DNA of 64,000 nucleotides from Amycolatopsis sp. WAC 01376 (GTDB taxonomy: Bacteria > Actinomycetota > Actinomycetes > Mycobacteriales > Pseudonocardiaceae). The translations under genes and the position numbers were made by a program. Positions 40,243 through 54,226 of this stretch are shown piece after piece. The DNA is taken from NCBI RefSeq assembly GCF_003947415.1, contig NZ_QHKL01000002.1, forward strand, positions 558,001-622,000, written 5' to 3'. The notes under the pieces were generated by a model. It made no database searches, was not told where the DNA came from, and worked only from the letters and a program-made list of their open reading frames with translations. Within the stretch, counting starts at the first letter, position 1; every line of letters begins with the position of its first letter.

Positions 40243-40755
40243 CTACCGCTTTCCGGCGGCCGTCTTGAGATCATTCAGCCAGATTTCGAGGCCCTGTCCG
40301 AGCATTTCGGTGGAGTTGGGCACGTCCTTGTCGACCTGGGGGCCGGTCCAGCGGATGCACTTGCCGGGCTGGAGCTGCCGGACGGTGGAAACGATGGTCA
40401 CGTCGCCGGGCGGGTAGGGCATGCCGGGCGGAACGGGAATGGTCCGCTGGAACCGGGAATGCTTGCGGAACGGGCCGTGGTCCAGGCGTTTCATGGTGAC
40501 GGGAAGGACGGGGTTCTGCCACGACGGCCAGGCCTCCACGTCGGTCTGCAGGTTCCAGACGGTGCGCAGCGGCGCCTTGATGAAGGTCTCGGCCCGGTAG
40601 TGCACCTTGGCGGCGCGGTCGATGTCTTTTTCCTGGCAGGTAAGGGAAGCCGGTTTGTGGCCGTGGGCTTGGGCGGGTGCCGTGGCGTCGAGGACGCCGG
40701 CGAGGGCCAGCGGGCCGGTGAGCAGGGCGAGCCGACGGCGTGAGGTGCCGAACAT
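40243..40755 (-). CDS. Secreted SRPBCC-fold protein
   Basis: A 170-residue exported protein: signal peptide MFGTSRRRLALLTGPLALAG with cleavage near AQA-HG, then a START/SRPBCC-like domain (YRAETFIKAPLRTVWNLQTDVEAWPSW in pieces, about 52-78) that normally holds a hydrophobic ligand. Export of this fold is unusual. The twin-Arg (RRR) in the signal suggests possible Tat export of a folded protein. An isolated operator-like dyad lies just upstream. Confidence 0.75.
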   Translation of the reverse strand: MFGTSRRRLALLTGPLALAGVLDATAPAQAHGHKPASLTCQEKDIDRAAKVHYRAETFIKAPLRTVWNLQTDVEAWPSWQNPVLPVTMKRLDHGPFRKHSRFQRTIPVPPGMPYPPGDVTIVSTVRQLQPGKCIRWTGPQVDKDVPNSTEMLGQGLEIWLNDLKTAAGKR

Positions 40756-40785
40756 GATCCTTCTCCCTTGTTCGCGAGTCGCCTG

Positions 40786-40827
40786 ATTAGCGCCTATCGC
40801 TATGGTTAGTAGCTATAGCGAGCTAAT
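40786..40827. promoter_or_regulatory. Operator-like dyad upstream of the SRPBCC gene
   Basis: Imperfect 42-bp dyad with outer ATTAGC/GCTAAT arms and inner TATCGCTAT / AGCTATAGC elements, AT-rich in a GC-rich background. It resembles a TetR-type operator, but no regulator gene is adjacent. Confidence 0.45.
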
Positions 40828-41257
40828 GGTTAGCGTCAAGAGGAAAAGTGAGAGGGTCTAATGCTGCGCGAGTTCGGCTTCCAGGCACCGCGCCGTCCCA
40901 GCGACCGGCCCTGAAGTAGTGAGGGCCTCCTTTCCTACCTTGAGGGTAGGAAAGGAGGCCTTCACGGAGTCGCATAACCGCCGGTGAGGTGAGTGGCTGG
41001 TGATGATTCGGGTTCTGGTTACGGGTGGGGGCTCGTCACAGTGGCCTGACACCTTCTCGACTGTCCACAGGGGACCTTTCCAGGTAGCAGTGCCTGATTC
41101 GGGCGTTTTGTGAAGGGCTCGTGAGTGGTAATGATCGTTCTAACGATCATTACCACTCACGACCCCCATCGAGAACCGCATATCTAGCCATCAATCAGAC
41201 ATTTCACCGCTCGAAAGTGTCCCTTGTGGACACTCAAGGCTTGACGCGTGCCTCGGG
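40828..41257. repeat. Gene-free region with two hairpins
   Basis: No gene is supported. Dyads: 40919-40966 (GTGAGGGCCTCCTTTCC type) and 41120-41162 (CGTGAGTGGTAATGATCG arms around TTCTAA). Both belong to the recurring hairpin families. Confidence 0.55.
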
Positions 41258-41800
41258 TCAGGCCCAGCCGATCCGCTCGTAGAACGGCGTGATCCATGCT
41301 CGGAACCGCTCCCCGTGGACCTCCTTGGCGGCGGCCACGATGGCGTCCGGGTCTTCGGCCGGTGTCAGGCCCCGATCCTGGAGCCACTTGACGAACTCTT
41401 CGTGCGAGCCGCTGTGGTCGTCGTCTTCCTCGCGGAAGTAGTCGGCCGAGTCGTGGTCGACCATGACCTCACCGTCGTAGCCCAGCAGCCGCAGGAAATC
41501 CCGGAAGTCCCGGGCGACGACCTGTTCACCGCCCTCGTCGCCGAAGACCACGACGGGCGACAGGGCGAGGTCCGTCTCGTCGCCGGTTCGCCAGATCGCG
41601 TAAGTCGAGCCGCTCCCGTTCGCCTGGGCGAAGGGAATCACGCGCGACAGGAACTCCGGGTCGTCCAGCTCCTTGGGGAAACGGTCCTTGTCGTCGTAGT
41701 CATGCAGCTCGAAGCCGTCGGCGATGAAGTCGCCGGCCGAGTCGTAGAGGTCCTTCAGCTCGTTCAGGACGGGGATCGGTGAGTACACGCCGGGCAGCAT
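41258..41800 (-). CDS. SMI1/KNR4-like family protein
   Basis: A 180-residue acidic cytoplasmic protein that looks like a SMI1/KNR4 (SUKH) family member: VIPFAQANGSGSTYAIWRTG (about 57-76) and PVVVFGDEGGEQVVARDFRDFLRLLGYDG in pieces. SUKH proteins are often immunity proteins for toxins, but no toxin is next to it. ATG 41800 is chosen; its ribosome site is weak. Confidence 0.7.
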   Translation of the reverse strand: MLPGVYSPIPVLNELKDLYDSAGDFIADGFELHDYDDKDRFPKELDDPEFLSRVIPFAQANGSGSTYAIWRTGDETDLALSPVVVFGDEGGEQVVARDFRDFLRLLGYDGEVMVDHDSADYFREEDDDHSGSHEEFVKWLQDRGLTPAEDPDAIVAAAKEVHGERFRAWITPFYERIGWA

Positions 41801-41813
41801 AAGCGAGACAGAA

Positions 41814-41867
41814 GTCCGTGAAGGCCTCCTTGAGGGACCTGGATCCCTCAAGGAGGACCGAACTCAC
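41814..41867. repeat. Hairpin of the GAGGGCCTCC family
   Basis: Dyad centred at about 41842 with TCCTTGAGGGA / TCCCTCAAGGA arms inside GTCCGTGAAGG-like flanks. It sits between two minus-strand genes and directly adjoins the tandem repeats. Confidence 0.5.
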
Positions 41868-41930
41868 GTGATCGGAGACGGAACTCGCGTGATTGGAGGC
41901 GGAACTCGCGTGATTGGAGGCGGAACTCAG
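41868..41930. repeat. Three tandem 21-bp repeats
   Basis: Units start at 41868, 41889 and 41910 with consensus GTGATTGGAGGCGGAACTCGC; unit 1 has two changes and unit 3 runs into the TIGR03086 stop region. Same unit length and GTGA start as the array at 27707-27769, with a different core. Confidence 0.72.
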
Positions 41931-42514
41931 GTCGAGCGGCCCAGGAAGGCGAGGAAGCGGGCTTGGGCGTCGGCGTCCGCGGGGGGTTTCACCCGGGGCC
42001 CGAAGGTGCCCGGCGTGCGGCTGATGATCAGCCGGGCGAGCGAGAACGACGGCGCGATGAGGTCGGGGTCCATGCGCACGTCCACGCCGAGGGCGGAGCC
42101 GATGTCCCAGGTGTGGACCAGGGTGTCGAAGGTCAGCAAGGCCAGGTAGTCGGTGACCGTCGCATCGGGACGGTTGGCCACGTACCACGTGGGGGCGGGC
42201 CGAAGAAGCATCTCGTCGGTGACGACGGCGTCGGTCGCGGAGCGGGTTGCGCGCCATTCGGCGAGCGGGTCGTCACCGGCCAGCTCACCGGGCTTCTCGG
42301 AGCCCGCGGGCCCGTTCTCCACCGCGAATTCCTGGCCGCCCGCGTGCTGCCGCAGCACCTCCAGGCCCCAGATGACGTGACCTGTCACGTCTCGCACCGT
42401 CCAGTGTTCGCACGCCGACGCCGCGTGCCACCGGTCCTCCGGTACGGCCGCGAGCACGGCGTCGAAGGCGTCCTGTGTCCTGCGGTAGCGGTCCGAAATC
42501 TCGTTCACGGGCAC
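41927..42514 (-). CDS. TIGR03086-family (DinB/mycothiol-dependent-type) metal-binding protein
   Basis: A 195-residue four-helix protein of the TIGR03086 family. It has the metal-ligand pattern WTVRDVTGHVIWGLEVLRQH in pieces (His about 46) and FDTLVHTWDIGSALG (His about 133 and the following Asp). Relatives may be mycothiol-dependent enzymes. Start GTG 42514 or, with better spacing to GAGG, GTG 42508. It follows the E1 beta gene after one or a few bases and could be the last gene of the NRPS operon. Confidence 0.78.
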   Translation of the reverse strand: MPVNEISDRYRRTQDAFDAVLAAVPEDRWHAASACEHWTVRDVTGHVIWGLEVLRQHAGGQEFAVENGPAGSEKPGELAGDDPLAEWRATRSATDAVVTDEMLLRPAPTWYVANRPDATVTDYLALLTFDTLVHTWDIGSALGVDVRMDPDLIAPSFSLARLIISRTPGTFGPRVKPPADADAQARFLAFLGRST

Positions 42515-42515
42515 C

Positions 42516-43499
42516 TCATTTCAGCGTCGCGTTGATGGCGGCCAACAGCTGTTCGGGTCCCGGCACCAAGGCTTTGTCGAGCGCGAGGGCGTACGGGATG
42601 ACGGTGCCGTCCGGGCGGCACACCCGCCTCGGCGGTGCGACCAGGTCGAACTCCTCGGCCGCCGTCGCGACGATCTCCGCCCCGAGCCCGCACATGCGGT
42701 TCGAGTCGTCGATCACGACCAGGCGCCCGGTCTTGTCGACCGATTTGCGGAGGCATTCCCAATCGAAGGGGTACACCGTTCGCGGGTCGATGATCTCGAT
42801 CTCGGCCCGGTCGCTGAGGCTCTCGGCGACCTCGATCGCCGTACCGACGTGCTGGCCCACCGCCACCACCGTCAGGTCGCCGCCCTCCCGGACGACGTTC
42901 GCCTCGCCCAGCGGGACGATGTCCTCTTCGCCCGCGTAGACCACATCCGTCGCCCCCAGCAACGACGACGGGGCGAACACGGCGACCGGGTCGGGATCCT
43001 GGATCGCCGACCGCAGCAGCCCGTACGCGTCCGCGGGCAGGCCGGGGACGACCGTTTTGATCCCCGCGTGGGCGAGCAGGCTGTACGGATTGTCCGAATG
43101 CTGGCCCGCCCAGCCGAACCGCGATCCCGAACCGGACACGAGGTAGGTGACGGGGATCTGCACCTGCCCGCCGGTCATCAGGGAGAACTTGTGGGCCTGG
43201 TTCACGATCTGCTCGAAGACCAGGTAGATCAGCGAGGAGATCTGGAATTCGATCACGGGCCTCTTGCCCGCCATCGCCGCGCCGGTCCCGAAACTGGTGA
43301 AGGCCTGTTCGGACAACGGCGTGTCCAGCACTCGCTCCGCGCCGAACCGGGGCAGCAGCCCCGAGGTGACCCCGCTCGCGCCGACGCCGACGTCTTCGCC
43401 GAGCAGGAACACGTCTTCGTCGGCCGCCATCTCGGCGTGCAGGGCGAGGTTCATCGCGTGCATGTAGCCGAAGTTCGACGGAGAAGGCAGCTCGCTCAC
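42516..43499 (-). CDS. Alpha-ketoacid dehydrogenase-type E1 beta subunit
   Basis: A 327-residue transketolase-type beta subunit (pyruvate/branched-chain/acetoin dehydrogenase E1 beta). Motifs are FLLGEDVGVGASGVTSGL (about 31-48), TPLSEQAFTSFGTGAAMAG, and the C-terminal VIDDSNRMCGLGAEI. It pairs with E1 alpha, with which it overlaps by four bases. No E2 lipoyl transferase or E3 is in the window, so this E1 may act alone, for example in decarboxylation or carbon-carbon ligation within the NRPS pathway. Confidence 0.88.
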   Translation of the reverse strand: MSELPSPSNFGYMHAMNLALHAEMAADEDVFLLGEDVGVGASGVTSGLLPRFGAERVLDTPLSEQAFTSFGTGAAMAGKRPVIEFQISSLIYLVFEQIVNQAHKFSLMTGGQVQIPVTYLVSGSGSRFGWAGQHSDNPYSLLAHAGIKTVVPGLPADAYGLLRSAIQDPDPVAVFAPSSLLGATDVVYAGEEDIVPLGEANVVREGGDLTVVAVGQHVGTAIEVAESLSDRAEIEIIDPRTVYPFDWECLRKSVDKTGRLVVIDDSNRMCGLGAEIVATAAEEFDLVAPPRRVCRPDGTVIPYALALDKALVPGPEQLLAAINATLK

Positions 43500-44466
43500 A
43501 GGATCACCCCAGGCCGGACGGCGGTCGTTCCCGCGTACAGGTACATCAATGCGTCCTTCGGATCGGGCGACGGGGCGTTCCTCGCGAACTCGACCGCCTC
43601 GTCGATTTCGTTCTTCACGGCGGCGTCGATCTCGGCGACGACGTCATCGCCGAGCTGACTTCCCAGCAGGGGAATCGGATCCCGCTCGCGCCACAGGGCC
43701 ACTTCCTCGGGGTCGCGGAACTCGACGCCCAAGAGTTCGAGCACGGAGTGATGCCCGAAGAACCGATACGTCTGGCATTCCAGGAACGCCGGACCACGGC
43801 CCGCGCGACACCCTTCGACCAGTTCCGCCGCGGCTTCCGCCACCGCCTCGACGTCCATGCCGTCGACCGTGCGCGCGACCATCCCGAAGCCTTCCGCGCG
43901 CCGTGCCGCGCCGCCCGCGAGTCCCGATTCGAGTTTGAGACTCGTCGCGTACATGTTGTTCTCGCAGACGAACAGCACCGGCAGCGACCAGATCGCGGCC
44001 AGGTTGAAGGCTTCCAGCAGGACACCTTGGCTCATCGCCCCGTCGCCGAAGAAGCTGACGACGACCTCCGAGTTCCCGCGGGCCTTCGCGGCCCAGGCGG
44101 CGCCGGAGGCGATCGCCCCGCCGGCGCCGACGATCCCGTTGGCGCCCAGGATGCCCAGCTTCATGTCCGCGGCGTGCATCGACCCGCCGCGGCCCTTGTT
44201 GAACCCTTCGAGGGTGCCGAGGAGTTCGGCGAGCAGACGGCGCGGATCCGCTCCCTTCGCCAGCACGTGCCCGTGTCCCCGGTGCGTGCTGGTGATGAAG
44301 TCCCGGTCGGTCAGGTTCGCGCAGATGCCCACGGCCACCGCTTCCTGCCCGATGTACGGGTGGATGCCGCCGTCGATCTCACCGGCGATGGCCATCGCCA
44401 GGCAGCGCTCTTCGAATTCCCGGATCTGTTTCATAGACCGGTACAGGGCTATCCGGTTCTCACTGG

Positions 44467-44470
<4 letters not shown>
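43496..44470 (-). CDS. Alpha-ketoacid dehydrogenase-type E1 alpha subunit (ThDP-binding)
   Basis: A 324-residue ThDP-binding alpha subunit. The ThDP/Mg motif is FFGDGAMSQGVLLEAFNLAAIWSLPVLFVCENN in pieces (about 140-172), and THRGHGHVLAKGAD and GRGGSMHAADM are near 62 and 94. It resembles acetoin-dehydrogenase-type E1. Its ATG overlaps the NRPS stop (ATGA), which strongly places it in the biosynthetic operon rather than in central metabolism. Confidence 0.88.
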
Positions 44471-49289
<4,819 letters not shown>

Positions 49290-49293
<4 letters not shown>

Positions 49294-51272
49294 CCGGCGT
49301 TCGCTCGTTGGGGGGCGACGACCTCGCGGTCCGTCGCTGCTTCGATCAGGGCTTTTTCGTCGACTTTCCCGTTGCGGGTGAGCGGGAGCTCGTCGACCAC
49401 CACCCAGCGGGCGGGTATCGCGTAGCTCGGCAGCTGTTGTGACAGGAACGCGCGCAGGGAGCGGAAATCCGTGTCCTGCCCGGGGTGCGCGACGACGGCC
49501 GCCACGAGCTGAGGGCTTTGGCCCGGCTGCCGGGCGACGACGATCACGGCGTCGCGGAGACCGGAGTGACCGGCGAGGATGGTGCCGATCTCCTCGGTCT
49601 CGATGCGGTGGCCGTCGAGTTTGATCTGCTTGTCCGCGCGGCCGAGGAAGAGCACGTCGCCGTTCGGGTCGAGCCGGACCAGATCACCCGTGCGGTACAG
49701 GCGTTCGTCCACGTCCGGGGAGAAGTGGCCGAACCGCTTGCCCGTTTCGGTCTCGTCGTCGAGATAGCCGTCGGCCAACCCCGCTCCGGCCGCGTACAGT
49801 TCGCCGATCCCGCCGGGAGGCACGAGACGCGCGTTCCGGTCGAGAACGAAGACCCTGGTACCGGCGATCGGCCTGCCGATGGGCAGCGGGCCGTCGATCT
49901 CCGCGCTGCCGCGCACGGTGTGCGTGGTCGTGAAGGTGGTGTTCTCGGTGGGCCCGTATCCGTTGGTGAGCACCAGACCGGGGTACGACTCGAGGACTTG
50001 CGCGGCCGCGTCGTGCGGGACGACCTCGCCGCCGCTCAAGAGCCAGCGGAGTCCGGCGAGTGCCTGCGGCCGTGACTTGACGACCAGCCGGAACAGGCTG
50101 GCGGTCAGCCAGGCGACCGTGACTTCCCGTTCGCTGAAGAACTTTTCGAGCTTCCGGACCGTCGGAAGCCGTCCGGGGAAGGCCTCCAGCGTCGCGCCGT
50201 TGAGCAAGGTCACCCAGATCTCGTACGTCGACGCGTCGAACGCCAGCGGCGCCATCCGCAGCACCCGATCACCGGGGCGCATCTGGAGCTCCGGCGTCCG
50301 CGCCAGCCGCGTGACCGCGCGATGCGGGACGACGACACCCTTCGGTTCGCCGGTGGATCCGGAGGTGAACGCGATGTACGCGGTCCGGCCCGGATCGTCT
50401 GGCACTGTCGGCTCGGTGGCGGTGTCGATTTCCGTTCCAGGGAGCCAGGAATCGACCCGGACGAGCTCTCGCAAGACGGGATGGCCCGCCGAGGCGGCGT
50501 CGACCACCACTGCCGCGGGCGCCAGCTTGCCGACGATCCGTGCCAGCCGTGCTTCGGGCGCGTCTTCGTCGAATCCCGCGTACGCGGCGCCGGTGCGGGC
50601 GCCCGCGACCAGCGCCACGATCTCGCCGACGGACCGCCGGGTCGCGACGAGCACCGTGTCACCGGGCCGGACCCCGGCCCGCCGCAGCACACCGGCGTAC
50701 TCGCCGGCGGCCAGCGCGAGCTGTCCGTACGTCAGCTCGGTGCTCGCGTCGCGGACCGCGACCGCCTGCGGCCGGAGCTCGACCTGTTCCAGGAACAGGC
50801 TTTCGATGCCCGCCGCAGGCGCGTCCGCGCCGACCAGCCCGTCGAGGAGGCGACGGCGTTCCGGCGCGATGCAGCGAACGTCCTCTAGCGAACCATCGAG
50901 GGAAGTCAGCTCGTTCACGGCGGCGGCGACGTCATCGACGAACCCGTGCTCGGAGCCCGGCACCTCGGTGACGAACCGGACCTCACCGGAGCGCAGATCC
51001 CCGTGCAGGGAACTGAGCACGAGATCCACCGGCCCGTCTTCGACGACGCCGACCGGGTGGACCGACCCCAGGAAGTCTTCGATCCACGCCCCGTCGTCGA
51101 CCCGGACCCGGATCACCCTCCCCGCGACCGAGATCGCGGCCTCGCCCGCCGCCGTCCACCGGCACAGGGTCACCGCGAACGCGGCCAGCACCAGTGCCGC
51201 GCGACGGTACTCGGAGGGCTCGACCGCGAGCTCGGTCTTCAGCTCGTAGGGAGCGGCGAGCACATCAGGCAT
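49290..51272 (-). CDS. Stand-alone NRPS adenylation protein with remnant C-lobe
   Basis: 660 residues. Residues about 1-150 resemble an eroded C-terminal lobe of a condensation domain (AFAVTLCRWTAAGEAAISVAGR in pieces, then SLEDVRCIAPERRRLLDGL), with no catalytic motif. An adenylation domain (about 155-650) is complete: FTSGSTGEPKG, NGYGPTENTTF, DERLYRTGDLVR and the A10 Lys in PLTRNGKVDE. The specificity line reads DAYWLGGTF, again aliphatic, Val-like. There is no carrier domain, so it should load the free carrier protein encoded at 53679. Start ATG 51272 overlaps the P450 stop. Confidence 0.9.
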
Positions 51273-52494
51273 CGGCCTCGCTGCTCCCCGCGCGTTTGCG
51301 CTCCAGCCGGACATGAAGGTGATCGGGCCGCCGGAAGATGTGGCCCCGCTCCCGCAGGCGCCAGAAACCCTGCCGGACACCGTCGAGCGAACCGCTGAGC
51401 CGGACGCCGCCGAACCGCTGCGACAACCGCTCGAACAGCGTGTCGAACTCCGCCAAGGCCAGCTGGATGCCCAGGCAGGTGTGCGGACCCGCCGAAAAGG
51501 CCAGGAGCCGCTGGTCGGTCCGCTCCGGACGCCAGGAATCCGGCTCCTCGAAGGCGTTCTCGTCGCGGCTGGCGCTGCCCAGCGAGAGCAGCAGCGCGGA
51601 CCGGCGCGGGATGTCCACCCCGTGCAGGTTCAGGTCCCTGGTCGCGTACCTGAGGATGGTGTGGCTCGGCGGTTCCCACCGCAGCGTCTCGCGGACAACC
51701 TGCGTGCGGTACTCCTGATCCGCCAGTGTCGACAGGTCGACATTGTGCGCCAGGACCGCGTACATGATCTTGCCGATGGTGGCGACGCTCGTCTCGGTGC
51801 CGGCCAGCAGGAACAGCGTGGCCGTGCCCAGCATGGACTCGTCGAGCGGTTCGCCCGGCGGGAAGACGAGGTCGAGGAACGGCATCCGGTCGCCTTCACG
51901 GCGTCGGGCGAGCTTGTCCTTGAGGTACTCGATCAGCTCCGCCTTGGCCGCGAGCGCCGAGTCCAGCGAGGTCGCCGGGAACTCGATCGCGCCCGCCAGC
52001 GGAAGGACCCGGGGGCGCAGCCAGGCCGCGTCCTCCGGCGGCAACCCGAACAGCCGGGTGACCATCGCGTACGGCACGCCGACCGCGACCCGCTCCATGA
52101 ACTCGACGTCGATCTCGTTCTTGGTCCCCATTTCGGCCTCGATCGAGTCGAGGACCTGGTCCACCGCGGGAACGAGGATCTCCGTGCGAAGCCGCTTCAC
52201 CGACCCGCCGGCGAACAGCGGCATGAACAGCTTCCGCAGATCGCGATGGCGGGGGCCGTCGGTGTCCAGCAGCGTCCGGCCGAACAGCCGCCTGCTGCTG
52301 CGCATCGGGAAGCCGCTGCCGACCTCGCGATCCGACAGCAGGTTCTGCACGTCTTCGAACCTGGTGACCAGGAAGGCGTTGAACGCCTCCGACCAGTACA
52401 CCGGCTCCGAGCGCCGGAGCTCTTTGTAGATGGGCCAAGGGTCGGCGAGGAACTCGTCGGAGCTGAAGTCCAGCTTCACCGTGGTGGGGCTCAT
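51265..52494 (-). CDS. Cytochrome P450
   Basis: A 409-residue soluble bacterial P450. The I-helix is AGTETS (231-236), ExxR is ETLR (269-272) and the heme Cys is 340 in FSAGPHTCLGIQLA. The oxygen-activating Glu/Thr pair is intact. It is coupled to the luciferase-like gene upstream (ATGA) and to the adenylation gene downstream (8-base overlap). The likely substrate is an aminoacyl group on the free carrier protein or the released product; beta-hydroxylation is a common role in such operons. Confidence 0.92.
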   Translation of the reverse strand: MSPTTVKLDFSSDEFLADPWPIYKELRRSEPVYWSEAFNAFLVTRFEDVQNLLSDREVGSGFPMRSSRRLFGRTLLDTDGPRHRDLRKLFMPLFAGGSVKRLRTEILVPAVDQVLDSIEAEMGTKNEIDVEFMERVAVGVPYAMVTRLFGLPPEDAAWLRPRVLPLAGAIEFPATSLDSALAAKAELIEYLKDKLARRREGDRMPFLDLVFPPGEPLDESMLGTATLFLLAGTETSVATIGKIMYAVLAHNVDLSTLADQEYRTQVVRETLRWEPPSHTILRYATRDLNLHGVDIPRRSALLLSLGSASRDENAFEEPDSWRPERTDQRLLAFSAGPHTCLGIQLALAEFDTLFERLSQRFGGVRLSGSLDGVRQGFWRLRERGHIFRRPDHLHVRLERKRAGSSEADA

Positions 52495-53639
52495 TTGTCG
52501 CCTCCGTTTCCGACCAGCTCGGTCCGGGACTTCAGCTGACGGGCGGCTTCTTCCGAGGTCAGCCGGATGGACTCGGTGGTGCCGTCGTATCCGCCGGTGA
52601 GGGCGGGCAGGACCTCGTGCGCGAGCCCGGTCAGCTGTTCGAGGGTCGCCTGGTGCGAAACCCACCTGGGGACGAAGAAGTTCAGCGACACCGGGTCACC
52701 GACGCGGTCGAGGAGATCGCGGATCCGGGCGGCGCAGGTCGCTGCGTCGCCGACGATGAATCCGCCCGTGTCGACGAGGTTCTGCAACGTCTTGCGGTGC
52801 GCGACGGGGGAATCCGGGATGGGCATGCCCAAGGTGTTGCGGTACAGGCCGCGGCGCAGCGCGGAGAATCCTTCGAGCAGTTCTTCCACGCCAGCGGCGG
52901 GGGAGTCGGCGATGTGGACGAAGACGTTGCACCGGACCCGCGTCCCGCCGGCGGACTTGTTCCGGTACGACTCGACGCGCTCGGTCAGCGCGCCGATCGG
53001 ATCCGGGTCCATACCGGGCCGGATGGAGCCCCACGGCGGTGCCACGTGGACGGTCGGGGTCGTCGCGGTGTCGGTCAGGAGCTCGATCCCGGCCGGGCTG
53101 AGCGAAGACGCGACGACGGTCTCGATGGTGCCCGCGCCCCTGAGTGGCTGGAGCTGCAGGACTGCCTTCTTCGCGGTGAACCACGGTGTCGTGGTGTTGA
53201 CCGTCTCGCCGTTGAGAAGCGCTTGCACCGTCGCCAGTGCGGCCCGGAAGTGATCGCGGACCGAGGCAGGGTCCACCCCGATCATTTCCATGTCGTGGAC
53301 GTACGTCCCGGTCCCGACACCCAGGATCGCCCGCCCGGCGGTGAGGTGATCGAGCAGCACGATCCGTTCCGCGACATGCAGGGGATGGTGATACGGAAGC
53401 GGGATCACGCCGGTGGCGAAGTGGATGCGGCGCGTCTCGCGGGCCAGCGCCGCCATCAGCATCTCAGGGGAGCTGAGCGTGCTCCAGCCGCTGGAATGGT
53501 GCTCGCCGAGCCAGATCTCGTCGAAACCCAGGTCGTCGACCAGGCCGCACAGCTCGATGTCGCGCTTCAGCGACGCGTGCGGGCTGACCGAAGGGTCGTG
53601 GAAGGGAGGCAGGAAGCAGCCGAAGGCCTTGGTGTGCAT
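52491..53639 (-). CDS. Luciferase-like (LLM) flavin-dependent monooxygenase
   Basis: A 382-residue FMN/F420-type TIM-barrel oxidoreductase. Features are LGFDEIWLGEHHSSGWSTLSSPEMLMAALA in pieces (about 37-66), HFATGVIPLPYHHPLHVAERI in pieces, and GRAILGVGTGTY. Members found in NRPS operons oxidise carrier-bound amino acids or peptides. It starts 39 bases after the carrier-protein gene with AGGAG in front. The regiochemistry, N- or C-oxidation, cannot be deduced. Confidence 0.88.
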   Translation of the reverse strand: MHTKAFGCFLPPFHDPSVSPHASLKRDIELCGLVDDLGFDEIWLGEHHSSGWSTLSSPEMLMAALARETRRIHFATGVIPLPYHHPLHVAERIVLLDHLTAGRAILGVGTGTYVHDMEMIGVDPASVRDHFRAALATVQALLNGETVNTTTPWFTAKKAVLQLQPLRGAGTIETVVASSLSPAGIELLTDTATTPTVHVAPPWGSIRPGMDPDPIGALTERVESYRNKSAGGTRVRCNVFVHIADSPAAGVEELLEGFSALRRGLYRNTLGMPIPDSPVAHRKTLQNLVDTGGFIVGDAATCAARIRDLLDRVGDPVSLNFFVPRWVSHQATLEQLTGLAHEVLPALTGGYDGTTESIRLTSEEAARQLKSRTELVGNGGDK

Positions 53640-53678
53640 GATGACGGGAACTCCTGATCTTGGGTCCGGGGAAAGGGC

Positions 53679-53942
53679 TCAGGCCGACGGGACCTGCTCC
53701 AGCAGGTAGTCGCAGAACTTGTCCACAGTGGTCAGATCCTCGTTCTCTTCGAGGTCGATGAACACGTCGAGCTTCGTCTCGATCTTCTCGATGAGCGCCA
53801 GGTACTCGATGGAGCTCATACCCGTCTCGGGGAACTCCGTGTCCGCCTCGATGGTCTGGTTTTCCAGAACGCCGCCTGCGACTTCGGACAGGAGGGAGAA
53901 AATCTGCTGACGCAATTCCGTCCGCGCGTCTTCCGCGTTCAT
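53679..53942 (-). CDS. Free-standing acyl/peptidyl carrier protein
   Basis: An 87-residue acidic helical protein. The phosphopantetheine Ser is probably 44 in GMSSIEYL (about 41-48), where Ser replaces the common Asp before it. It is the first gene of the NRPS operon and begins at ATG 53942 behind AAAGGGG. It is the obvious partner of the stand-alone adenylation protein, giving a separate loading station whose aminoacyl group is open to the P450 and the flavin enzyme. Confidence 0.88.
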   Translation of the reverse strand: MNAEDARTELRQQIFSLLSEVAGGVLENQTIEADTEFPETGMSSIEYLALIEKIETKLDVFIDLEENEDLTTVDKFCDYLLEQVPSA

Positions 53943-54176
53943 GTGTCCCCTTTGCTGAATCCGCGCATACGGGCGCGAATGGATGATTTCTCAAGGTGTT
54001 TCCGCCGCGATCGGGCGCGGCGGACCAGGCCGGTGGTTTCAGGCCTGTTTACGTTGGTGCGGCAGAGAAAAGCACCACAGTGTGCGCTCCGCCGTTCCGC
54101 CCAGTGACTCCATTGTGTCTCGAAGCGTCCGCGATCCGCAACCGTCCGCGTCGCCGGTGTTCTTTGTTTTCCACGA
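53943..54176. promoter_or_regulatory. Probable promoter region of the NRPS operon
   Basis: 234 bases between the terminator of the StrR-like gene and the carrier-protein start. On the minus strand TTGAGA lies about 60 bases before the ATG, with a weak -10-like element (CGTATG) 17 bases on. No second StrR-type dyad was found here by eye. Confidence 0.35.
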
Positions 54177-54217
54177 AAAAGGGGCTTCCCGCGCATCGTG
54201 TGCGTGGAAAGCCCCTT
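54177..54217. terminator. Terminator of the StrR-like gene
   Basis: Dyad AAGGGGCTTCCC...GGAAAGCCCCTT just after the StrR-like gene; on the minus strand it is followed by a run of T residues (CCCCTTTTTCG), an almost classical intrinsic terminator. Confidence 0.75.
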
Positions 54218-54226
54218 CTGGTCGGA

